DNA from: Nissolia schottii | Taxonomy: Eukaryota; Streptophyta; Magnoliopsida; Fabales; Fabaceae | Length of the DNA stretch: 64,000 nucleotides | Assembly (NCBI GenBank): GCA_003254905.1 | Contig: QANU01066072.1 | Coordinates: 181,093-245,092 of the forward strand | Direction of reading: 5' to 3' | Shown here: piece after piece, positions 36,801 through 48,100 of the stretch | Layout of the letters: each line of letters begins with the position of its first letter | Numbering within the stretch: position 1 is the first letter of the stretch | Notes under the pieces: generated by a model | Databases searched by the model: none | What the model was told of the DNA's origin: nothing | The model's input: only the letters and a program-made list of their open reading frames with translations | Translations under genes and position numbers: made by a program

Positions 36801-38687
36801 ATAATAAAATTGGACTCTAGATTTGTGGTATTCAGCTTTCAAATAGTTTCAACATTAGAATTGATCCCATGGTACATAGCAAACTTGTTTCCCCCTTATT
36901 GCAATCACCCATTAAATTGTCTTTGTGTTAGGTACCAGGCCAAGCATAAATTGGGACTTACTTGTAACGGGTGAGTATGTGAGCTCAGAGAGAATGGTGG
37001 GCACATTCTTGTGTAACTAACTTGGCTGATGTGGCAGTGAGAGGGTCGGAAAGAGAATATCTTGTGATTCTAGCCTTCTAGGAGATCTCTTAGTGCTAGG
37101 AAATATATGGTGAGGCATGATGAGTGTGGGAAGAGGGGACAATTAGACTTGGGATAATAGGAGCTTCTGGTAGAGCTCCATCGTTACTGTTTTATTGCTT
37201 CCTTCTTGTATGCACCATTTCAGAGCTGATTTTCACACTGGAATTCAGTCTCTTACCAGTAATACACACAGCTTCTTCTTCTATTTCTTGTGCCTAGATG
37301 CCAGTGTTTTTAACACATTGCGTTTCTGGTTTCTATAGAATGCATTGATTCGTAATTATTCCTTATCTTTTCTATAGTGTGTTTCTCATCCATTTACACA
37401 TGTCTGAGAGGGTCTTCGAATGCTTAACTCATGAGATTTCAACTGCAGTTAGCAATATTTCTGCTGGCTTTTGTTGCAATTGTTGGAGCCTGGTTAGGGT
37501 TCTGGGTAGTTCGCAAGCTTGTCCTGGCAGAAGATGGATCAGTGGACATAAGCACTGCCCAATTTGTTGCATGGGCCATCCGGATTTTGGCCGCCATTAT
37601 GATTCTTCAGGTTTTTCTTGTTTGTCCTCATTTTCCTATTTTTGTTACGTTGGTTTCATCATTCATGCGTCATGCACATGATCACAAATATGACGAGAAT
37701 ATATTGCTTCCAGAGTTCAGTGGATCCTCTGTTGGGAACATTGGTGTTATTATGTGGTTCACTGGTCACCTTGTTGAAGAGGGTGCTTAGATCAAGATTC
37801 CTTCGTCGCTTGCGCAGGTTAGTTCACGTTCTTGAATTTTGGAGCTTACATTGTAATTTTCAGTGCTGAAAGTTCTGCTTTTCATAGAGGACAAACTCTA
37901 GGCCCCCCCCCCTTTGGGTTCTTTATATTTTTAATAAAATAAGTAATCATCTCAGGCAGAATGTTGCAGATTCTGGTAATTTACATACATTTTGTGGATT
38001 GTTTTAGAGATTTCCATTTTCCTAGTTTTTATCCATAAGCTATTAAACTGTAGGTCAGTTTGTGATCATGAGGGTTCCCCCCTATGACTATTGGTCCAGT
38101 ATGTTCTTGATTTTTGGCATTTATTTATTGTGGAATGATTTTGCAGGAGTTTGTTCAAATCACCCAAAAAGAACAGGAGCAGATCCCAAGTTCCTGATTC
38201 ATCACCTTTTGATGATTCACATGATGAACATATGTACAAGATGCAAAGCACAGGAGACTCCCTATTTCTTCAGCCTAAACTGAATTCCGAATCTTCTGAA
38301 CGAGGTATGTTCATCTCTCATTCCCTTACTACTGAAAATCTCGCTTCTATCTCTTTCTCCTGATTGATGGGGGGAGAAAGGAAAGCATTGAATAAGTGGT
38401 TCTTAACATTCTAAATTTGTGATTGTACATCATCAGTTTTCAGTAGGACACCACCTGAAAGGTTGTCAGAGGGGTTGTACCCGTCCATCATACACAGCAC
38501 ACCCGAGAGAAGAAAATATTCTGCAGCAGAATGGGATGCCTTCACTAAGGAGTCCACTGAAAAAGCCTTGGAAGAACTTGTTGCATCCCCTGATTTCAGT
38601 AAATGGCTGTCCACTAATGCAGATAGGATAATTGTGACCCCTAATTCCAGAAGTGATCGGCGGCATATATTGCAGCTGTGGCCTTGA
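33843..38687 (+). CDS. PNET2: NEMP-family inner nuclear membrane protein, PNET2-like (DUF2215)
   Basis: Ten exons: 33843-33948, 34393-34609, 34934-35091, 35190-35335, 35898-35960, 36052-36144, 37449-37610, 37714-37817, 38147-38304 and 38437-38687. All phases fit and give 485 residues. An N-terminal signal peptide (LLLFCIFASSVPVFA, about 16-30) precedes a lumenal domain with paired cysteines. About five membrane spans run from residue 164 to 340 (RIVLLILGIILMSLASF, AMAIGIILVMLLILY, SSLAIFLYSSAVGFG, LAIFLLAFVAIVGAWLGFWV, WAIRILAAIMIL and GTLVLLCGSLVTLL). A basic soluble tail follows with KSPKKNRSRS, the segment RRKYSAAEWDAFTKESTEKA and RIIVTPNSRSDRR. This is the layout of NEMP/DUF2215 proteins, which in plants sit in the inner nuclear membrane and contact chromatin. 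Intron 6 is 1.3 kb and may contain an insertion. The family call is firm; the PNET2 name is from memory. Confidence 0.9.
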
Positions 38688-41600
38688 GCCACCTCAGAGG
38701 TTCATTCACAAAATCATGACAGCTCGAGAGAACTAGGTGAGATAACCCCAGAGGGTGACATGCTTGTCAGGTGTAATGGTTGGTTCTCCTATACAGAAGC
38801 TCAAACAGAAGGGCATTATTGTAGTTTAGAGGAACTAAATTGGTGTAAAATTTTTGCGACATGTAGTGTTTTCTAGGCTGTAGATATTTGGGCTCGGTAG
38901 CGAGATGGTTCCACTTCATGCTTTCATTTGTGTAGCCATGTTCATTACATTATTGTCGCTAACCTGCCCATGTTATTTATTATTGATGTCTTATTCTTGA
39001 GATCGACGAAGTGTAGTCTCTACGTTTTAATGTTAAAAACTTCAGTTCTTATGCCTTAATATCATTTTTTTCTTCTTAGCCTTGTGGTTTTGGTTGAGTT
39101 TCATTATTGCTCCCTTTGTCTTCTGCGGGCTATCTAATTTCAGTTCCCTTTTGATTTTGGATAGATTCTAATGTTGACGAATCCTTGTAGCCAATGCAAC
39201 TATCCTTTCCCTGGGGGTTACCTATACCTCTCGGTCTCTCACAGCCATTACTTGCGAACTCAGCATTCAGTATCTGTTTAGGACTCGACGTTACCTACGA
39301 TCCCCACCACCAACAGCCTATGAAAGAAAATTCACACAAGCAGACAAGCTTGTATTATGCTTTATCTTTTTATTTATTTATTTGTTGCACTATTCTAAAT
39401 TTCGTGATTTAATTCATGCAATTGTACAAAATTTCGTCCTCTTGTACATTTTCTAAAAAAAAAAAAATTTAATGGCTGGGCTGATGTGACGCCTATTGAA
39501 CATTGCAATTTTGTTACATCATTGATTCCAGACAAGTAGTTCTGGAATAGAATATAGACTCACGTTGTTAGATGTGCGAATAATGAAGAGCATAATTGTG
39601 TTGCCCTTCTCTCCATCAAGTTTTATGACCTACGACTACGATGGAGAGCCATGCCATGTCTGATGAGGTACTAAAGCTTGCATGATTGTTTGGTAGTTGC
39701 TCGTTTTGAATCTTTGGATACTGAAAGGACAGTGACAGCCTTAGCATTTAGTTTCTTTCATTTCATATCTGCCCCTTGGTTGAGTAATTGTGTTATTTGA
39801 ATACTATTAATATATGCATATTTTGATCACTATACATTCTTACATAAATATGATGTCTATGTTTACAAATCTTTCCCTAGATTGGGCTATTTCTGTGAGT
39901 GGTCCTGAATAATTTTGGGAAAGTTGAGTCGACGTTCCCTCCCCACTAGCGATTTTTATGTTGGATTCCCTTCTAATACTATGCTACAATAATGCTACAA
40001 ATATCACTCATTCAACGCGCTATTGGAACATGTCTTTTACCGGGGTGGCTACTACCTATGCCTCAAAGTCAGGGCTAAAGCCTAAAAGACTTTCTTTGGG
40101 ATCAATTTTCAAGAGAGAGAGAAAAAGAAAGAATAATTAGTATAAATTTTTGTTCCTCTTACAAATTTCCGGTATTAAATGAAGCAAGTGTTAGTTTAAG
40201 ATTTTAAATACATTTATTTTTTTGAGTTTAACTTACACGGACGGTAACTCTATGCTCTGTGTCTGAAAATGATTAATATCTATACATCTTTCACATAAAA
40301 AAACTAACATAAAAAGTGTCACATTTTAAAATTTTCATTGTAAATTCAATTTTATTTATTTATTTATAAGACCCTAAAAAAAACCACCTAAGAAGGACCA
40401 ATACAACACAAAACGGTAACAAAAATACAATATTTCGTTAAAAAATGATTAATCATAATTATGCTCAATATCTAATAAATTTGAGCCTTTTTATATAGAA
40501 AAATAAATCCTAATCAATGAAAAATAAAAGTGATAGGGTTGTCATCAAAAAAGAATAATGATAATCCCTCTCACAAAAAAGGAAAAAAAAAAGAAAGAGA
40601 AGAGAGAAAAATAAGAATTAACTACTTAGACAAATATAAATAAGTCTCTCCTTATTTGCATGCATTTATTGATGAAAGAAAACCAGTCAACAACACCAAC
40701 GGGGGTTGGTTTAAGTGATAAGCGGCTTGGTATTATTTTAGCAAGGTTCTGAGTTTGAGACCTTGTGTACCCAAATGCGCAACCGGGTTGACTCTTTTAA
40801 GGGTTTTGCTAAGTAACACTCTTAAGAAAGTTTAAATAATAAGTTTTAAATTGATAAAACATTCAATATTTTTAAAAACACATAAATTTTGTAATTTTCT
40901 ATACAAATTTACTATTTGTGATTTCTTAACAAGTGCCTTATGACACTTGTTAGTAAAATCATTTTTTAATCCTACTTTACATTGACATAAATATGCATTT
41001 GTTACCTTATATTTATACTTTTTCGTTCATAAAATCAAATAAAATAATAAAACATCAATTCTTTTTTAATAGACAATATTAAATAAAACGATGACTCCTC
41101 AACTCCTTTTTATTGGTTTTTTTTTTCATTATTCGTACTCTTTAAGGTGAACAAAGAGCATTTTGGTTCGGCTGCTAACAGTTTAGTTTTTTTTTTTTTA
41201 AATTTTGTTCAACAGTATAAAATACTTATAATTTTACAGCTCCACAACATTTATGTGAAAACAAACGGAAAAAAAAAAATCAAATTGGTAGCTGTTTTCT
41301 ATTTTAATAATTATTTTTTAAAAAAGGAGAGAAATAATAGCTGAACCCAAAATAAACGATATTATCAGTTCGGGCAAGCATCTTTTGCGCACGTCAACAT
41401 TTCTGATAATTTATTACTCATTTAAGAATATGACACAAATTTAAAAGAATTACCCGCTCCATAAAGAAAAAAGAGTTTTTTTAGTAAAAATAATTGTCCA
41501 CATATATCTATCGTTTTAAAATTTTAATGTAATATTAATTATTTGTTTTCTTATTTTACCTTTATTTTATAGAGAGAGTTTGAGAAAAATAAAAAAAAAA

Positions 41601-43047
41601 TAATTTATTAAGTTGATATAATTTTTTTGTGTATTGTTATACCATTAATAATTTTTTAATAATATTAAAAAACATTCATTCATGTATGGGAGGGAGTAAA
41701 TAATTTTAGGCCACACTGAGTGGGGGCCGAACCAAAATAAAACTTGAACCCAACCAAAAGAAATCCAGCAAACCAAAATTTCAAGATTCTATTCAATAAA
41801 CTTTGAGTCTGGCTGAGTCATCATCAACCCCCGTCTCTTCTTCCCCATACCAACCACGCTATGACGGCACCAAGTGTTTAAAAAGGAAAGGTGTTATTTA
41901 GATTGAGATGCAGACAAACAAACAAAACAAATAGTAGTAAATAGTAATAGCTGAGTCTGAGAACAGTAACGGACACACAACAAGTTGCTCCCAGCCCCCA
42001 GCTCAGCTCCTTGCTTCTCACTTCTTCGTTTCACCGAACAATTACAGTTCTGGTGGTGCCCACTTTCTGCTCGGGTAAAATACAACATGAACCCACTATA
42101 TAATTTTGGAGAAATTCTTTCGATCCTTTGATCTACGTAGAATATATATTTTATTAATTATTTTCTCTCTTTATTATTTTATCTTTTGGAGTGTGATTGA
42201 GTGGAATTGTCTCATCTTTTCTTATCTCAAATGTTAAGGGTTCAATTCTTAGATGTGGAACAAACTTTAAATCTCAAAAGAATTGCTTCATTGACCCGCA
42301 CTTGTGAACACTTTAGTCATATAAAAATAAAACATATATCTTATACATAACTTTGTTTGATATTTTCCATAAAGAGACGAGAATTTCCCATAATTTTGAG
42401 TCTCAAACCCTTCCCACCCTTCTTTATTTCTCTCTTTATACTACTTCCTCCCTCCTAATTTTTAACTAAGTTGAGACTTCTTTAAATTAATATTAATGTC
42501 TAGATATATTTATTTAAGAGGTAAGTCTAACTTTGTCTCTCAATTTACACGCATGTCTAATCTAATTTTTGAATAAAGAATAAGATTTGTTAGTTTATGA
42601 AATTGACAATTAGACTTGTTAATTATTCCATTTCTAATTTGATAAAAAAAAGGGACATGTTAATATATGAAAATAATAAGTTTAACAATTATCAATATCA
42701 TAAATCATGGACTAATGAGGTTGAACATGCGTGCAAAGGCAAGTGACGAAGGTGGGGATGAACCTTTTATTTAAAAGCTTATCGATGTAGTTAAGAAAAA
42801 CAAATAAAAATGAACAAATATTTTAAAAATATGAAAAATAACAAATAGAGAGTTAAAACGGAAATGAGTGAGTAATATTTATTATATATTAATGACATGT
42901 TTCAAAGCATGTTATTTTCTGTCCCGGTCTCTATCCAACGCCACCGTTTCGCCGCGTAACTAGTTTTTCCCTGCACGGCTTATTTATTTATTACTACTCT
43001 GTAAAACGCATTCTCATAGCCACAAAATCACAAAACAAGAGAAGCAC
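38688..43047. other. 3' UTR of the NEMP-like gene and AT-rich intergenic region
   Basis: About 38688-39000 is 3' UTR. 39190-39420 and 41894-42088 have short frames without recognisable domains. 40705-40790 and 42190-42310 contain tRNA-like phrases (for example GGTTCTGAGTTTGAGACC and GTGATTGAGTGG ... GGGTTCAATTCTT) that may be SINE fragments. The rest is low-complexity. The last 150 bp should be leader of the exon that follows. Confidence 0.4.
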
Positions 43048-43422
43048 ATGGCTGCTGCTGCTGCTAGTTCCGCTTCCAAGCCACCGGTATGCGTCCGAAG
43101 CCAATTAGCAGAAACATGGCTCTCACGGGGGCTCACATGTTACCGGCTCTTCATTTCCGGCGGTTCGGGAGCCAGAATCGGGTGCGGCGGCGGTAGCTGC
43201 AGGGCGGAATTAAGGAGTAGTAAGAGGGCAGAGGCATTCGTCGTGAGAGAGTGCGGGTGTGACCAGAATTGTGACTACGGTGTGACAGAGAAGGAAGATC
43301 AAGAGTTCGTGAAGGTTCTGAGGGAGGCGCAGCCTTATATCTCTGTTCATAGGGACAGAGTGTTCGTTGTGCTCATCTCTGCTGAAATTGTTGCCAGTCC
43401 TTACTTGGATCCCATTCTCAAG
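43048..43422 (+). pseudogene. Spare, diverged copy of NAGS exon 1 (relic or alternative first exon)
   Basis: An open frame from an ATG at 43048 to a phase-0 donor AAG|GTACAA at 43422/43423 (125 codons). The last 43 residues ([20 protein letters not shown] ... YLDPILK) align with the end of NAGS exon 1 at 45191-45586 ([20 protein letters not shown] ... FLDPILK), about 27 of 43 identical. Upstream is a Ser/Arg-rich, transit-peptide-like stretch. No later NAGS exon follows before 45191. The three Trp residues of the [10 protein letters not shown] motif are V, Q and S here, and the Gly of IISGEI is Ala. This argues for loss of function. However, the frame and phase would allow splicing to NAGS exon 2 at 45756. 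Confidence 0.7.
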
Positions 43423-45190
43423 GTACAACCCCTACCTTCTTGTAAAAAGAGCTATGCACCACATGAGTATATATACACCATAATGTATCAAAGAATTGCA
43501 TACATATTTCTCTTTTCAATGATACTTAAATTAATACAAATTTAATAAGATTTTAATCTTTAAACACATGCTCGGATTTATTCTCTTAATTTTTAAGTAA
43601 AAAACGCTAAGCAAGAATCTTGGGCCTGTTTGGAATGATTTTCATTTTCTTTCTCATTTAAAACGTGTTTTCAATTTTTATATGAATAGTTTCAAGAAGA
43701 ATAATATTATAATAGGTACAAATAATTTGTTCGGGCAATAGTTTTTAAAATACATTTTTTCTCTTTAAAGGAAATAGTTTTTTGTTTTGGGAGAAACCTT
43801 ACTATTATTATGGTGGGATTTTAGCTTTGGGAGGGTCTTGATGGAAAGAGGAGTGATGGAGGGAAATTGGAACAGTGACCATCCAGCGGGGAAGGTGGTG
43901 GAAAGTGGTTGCTGGAGGCCCCAGGTAGGGCCACTCTGGCTGCTTTTGGATTCATCAATTTGTTGATGGAGACCAAGCATTGGCTGCAATCACCACTCAC
44001 CTTACAGTCATTAGACGATCAAACAGATATTTAGTTTTAAACCACAATTGTAGATAAATTCTTAGATTTCCATTGTTCCCCACTCTTCTTCCATCCATTC
44101 ATTGTGCCACACATCGAGTCATACTTGTTTTCTTGAGACTTGTGTCAGTAGTGCCAATTTCCCATTCTATCATATTTTTTCTGCGTTATATATTTATATG
44201 ATATAAGATAGGATACCAAGTTATTCGTATGAGGTTTATGATCGAATAAAATTTTATTTATGATAAATAAAATGTGAGTTGATAAACTAATTTTATACTT
44301 ATCTTATATTTTTTAAAAGCTGAAACCAGGGCTTTAGTCTAGACTCAGTTTACGGCCTTAAATTTTTGCTGTGATGATAAACACGAGCAAAGAATCAATC
44401 GAGACTGGAAAAACATGTGTCACCCATAGTTTCATCTTTTATGTATTCATGTAACGTGTCTGTATTGCGGACGCACGGACAAAAATCGTTGACTTGGAAG
44501 TACTTGAGAGCTGGTAATTTCATCAGTAGATTGTGCCCAAACAAACATCACCAGAATATAAATTAACCAAAAAATATAGTCTTAGAGGAAGGATAGAGAA
44601 CTGCGATGCATAAAGACGTAAAGGTTGTCCCAATAATGATTGATCTTCAATTATTCATGATATCTTTCTCTGATATTTATTGGTTAGAAAAATAATAAGT
44701 GGAGAGAGAAAAGTAAGAAAAATAAATAAATAAATAAAAAAGTTAAATTGCGTTTGAGAAAGAGGGTTTCTCGTCTCATCTATGTGACATGGAGTACATA
44801 TGACAGGGAACTCAATGAAATTGGACCTTGTAATTAATTTATGGTCAAGAAATTAATTATGGTAACGTGATCACATAGTAATTTCATTTTTCTATTGAAA
44901 TCATCATGTCTAAAAGCTTCCGGACTGCAATTAATTTAGTTTGAGTCGGATTGATCTACCCAAAAAAAAACTGCATTATTTTTTATTTACAAGAGTCGGA
45001 GTGAATCTTAACCAATTAATTGCTGCTCCATACCAACCACCATGTATTTGGAGAAGTATTTTTTTTTTCCACATATTTGGAGAAGTATTTGAATACAAAT
45101 ACATTCACTACCATTCACCTTCTTTCTCTCTCTGTCCAAACCGATTCTCGCAACTGCCGAAAACTGAAGATAATTGCTCCAACTTCTTCA
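43423..45190. other. Spacer between the spare exon and the NAGS gene
   Basis: AT-rich, with short frames only (for example 43765-43989 on the minus strand). No second NAGS exon could be found, so the upstream copy is just one exon. About 45000-45190 is NAGS promoter and leader. Confidence 0.5.
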
Positions 45191-48100
45191 ATGGCGGGTT
45201 CCATGTACAGCTCTTGCACATCAACAACCCTTCCAAACCCTCCCAACTTCTCTGATTCCAACGACCTACGCAGCTTTTTCTCTCACCACCTCTGTTTCCA
45301 CCCTCACCCAAACATAAACCCTCTTTCCCCAAAACCGCTCTCTTTAGCGGCCCATCATAACCGGGAGAGAGTAATCTCAACCTCAACGAAATGCAGTGGG
45401 TTCAACGAAGGAGTGAATGGGAGTGGAAGTGCGGAAGAGGAGAGCTACAACTCCTTGGAGGACAAGCAATTCGTGCGTTGGTTCCGGGAGGCGTGGCCTT
45501 ACTTGTGGGCATACCGCGGCGGCACCTTTGTCGTCATCATTTCCGGTGAAATCGTCGCTAGCCCTTTCCTGGATCCCATTCTCAAGGCACGTCCGCAATT
45601 TTTTTTTTTAGAAAAATGGAAATTTTTTGAGTGTGTTTTGATGGTGAAATTAATTTCATTCACTAGGGTTATTGGTTTGTTTGTTATGATTTTGCTATTG
45701 TGTAAATGAAGGTTAGGGATTTTTTAAACATGTGTGTGTGTGCGCGCGCGTGCAGGATATAGCTTTCCTTCATCACCTGGGAATCCGGTTTATTCTTGTT
45801 CCGGGGACCCATGTGCAGATTGACAAGCTTTTGTATGAGAGAGGTTAGTCACAGTAATTAGTTTAATTCTTATGCTCCTCTTCCTTCTCATTCTCCAGTT
45901 TATGTTTCAGAAACTTCAATTGGAGACCAGAAATAAAAATCTTGAGCTGGTGTGAAACAGAGGTTTTTTTTCCCCATTTTTTCTCCTTAAAACCTGAACA
46001 CTGTTACTTGCAAAACCCTCTGCCCCCCTTCCTTGAAAACCAGAATATTTAAGTATTAGGATATAAATATTGATTTGTTGTTAGTTACAATCTGTTGCTA
46101 TATTCAGTTATTCACCCTGTCCTGCCTGTATAGCTTGTATATGAAATCTGTAAACTCATTGGATCATACAACTTTTAATTCATTTCTCCATTCTGCTGTA
46201 ATAATCATGAAAGTTATTATAGCTAGAGCATGGTGCTACCATGGCTAATGACCTTGATGTTGTAATTGTAGGGAGCCAGCCTAAGTACGTTGGTAGATAT
46301 AGAATAACTGATGATGAATCGCTAGCAGCAGCAATGGAAGCTGCTGGGGGAATAAGACTGATGATAGAAGCAAAACTTTCCCCTGGACCCTCCATATGTA
46401 ACATCCGTAGGCATGGTGACAATAGTCGTTGGCATGAAGTTGGTGTCAGTGTTGCCAGCGGTAACTTTCTTGCAGCCAAGGTTTGAATTTTGTGATTTAC
46501 TATAAGTAACACTGGTCTTTTGAAATTGATCCTCTCTTTCTGTTTCTGTCACCGTGTTAGAGAGCCTTGTTATGTTTTGTTAACTATTTTCTTGGCAGAG
46601 AAGAGGGGTTGTCAATGGAATTGATTTTGGGTCGACTGGGGAAGTTAAAAAAGTAGATGCATCTCGCATGCGTGAGAGACTTGATGGTGGTTGTGTAGTT
46701 ATTTTAAGCAACTTGGGATACTCCAGCTCTGGAGAAGTATTAAATTGCAAGTATGCTTTAGTGCTTCTGACAAATTACTTTCTACAACTTGCTATAATTA
46801 ATTGCATGCTTATACGCCATTGTCATAACATGTTATTTTTGGTTGAAATTTCTGATTGTTCTTATATTATATTGAGTATCAACTACATGCCATATCATTT
46901 TTTTGTTGTTGTGCAGATCCTCAATGGTTTATGCCTTCAATTAGGTTTCTTATATCAATATTGTGGAGAATTTGTAACTTTTTCTAGGTTATGTTTTAAG
47001 AATTGGACTTAGGAATAGATCTGAAAAAATGGCCTCATTGAAATATAGAAGTAAACGCACATGAAGAAGTGGCTGCTTAGAGAAAGAGGTTCATGGAAGG
47101 TTGTCATGCAATTCATTAGTTAGTAAAATAACTGATTGCTAGGACTTTGATTCTTGTGATATGTGTTTTTAGTGATAATAATTTCAATCAGAGTTCCACC
47201 TGTGGATACGTGTTTTTAGTGATAATAATTTCAATCAAAGTTCCACCTGTGCTAATGTGTTCAATTTCTTTTTTCTGTTGAATGTTACTATCTACTACTT
47301 GGATATGATCCAATCATTCAAGAGAAAGAAAAATAAATAAATAAAGAGAAGAAGTGGGCAACAGAAACCATGTGTACATTCCTTGCTTCTCTTGCTTGTC
47401 GTGAGAGTTGCTAGACTTAATATGTTGCGCCTCATCTAATTGATGAGTCTGACAAATGCTTCAATTATGGATACTGATGATTTTTTTTTTACCTCCACAG
47501 CACATATGAAGTTGCAACAGCTTGTGCCTTGGCTATAGGAGCAGACAAGTTAATATGCATTATAGATGGTCCAATACTTGACGAGAGTGGACGCCTAATT
47601 CGATTCTTGCCTCTTCAAGAAGCAGACATGTTAGTTCGTAAACGGGCTCAGCAAAGTGAAACAGCTGCTAACTATGTGGAAGCTGTTGGAGAAGAAGGTT
47701 TCAAATCTCTCGAGCATAGCAACTGTAATGGAACAGTCCAATCTCAATCCAATGGAAAACGTTTTACAGCATGGCATACTGCAACCTTCCATAACGGTGT
47801 TGGTTTTGACAATGGAAATGGCCTAGGGTCTGGTGAGCAAGGTTTTGCTATTGGAGGTCAAGAGCGACTAAGTCGAATGAATGGTTACCTGTCAGAATTG
47901 GCTGCTGCAGCTTTCGTTTGCAGAGTGAGTCTGTGGTTCACCTTTTTCTGTCCATGTCAAGTGCAGTGGTTGTGGTTATTTAAGTCTATATTACCTTGGC
48001 AGCTTGAGTCACCAAAAGTCTGAATTTTTTTTATTTATTTCTTGTTGAATTCAATACTGTGACAAGTTCTCATCTCTTTTTCTCTTCTTTTTTAAAAAAT

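Noticed and set aside
42190..42310. SINE- or tRNA-like phrases (GTGATTGAGTGG and GGGTTCAATTCTT)
   Set aside because: Suggestive, but no tail or ends were found, so it is mentioned only within the intergenic description.
45108..45598. Minus-strand frames over NAGS exon 1, and the matching ones over the spare exon at 43210-43428
   Set aside because: Both are antisense shadows of the related exons. Their similarity reflects the duplication, not an antisense gene.
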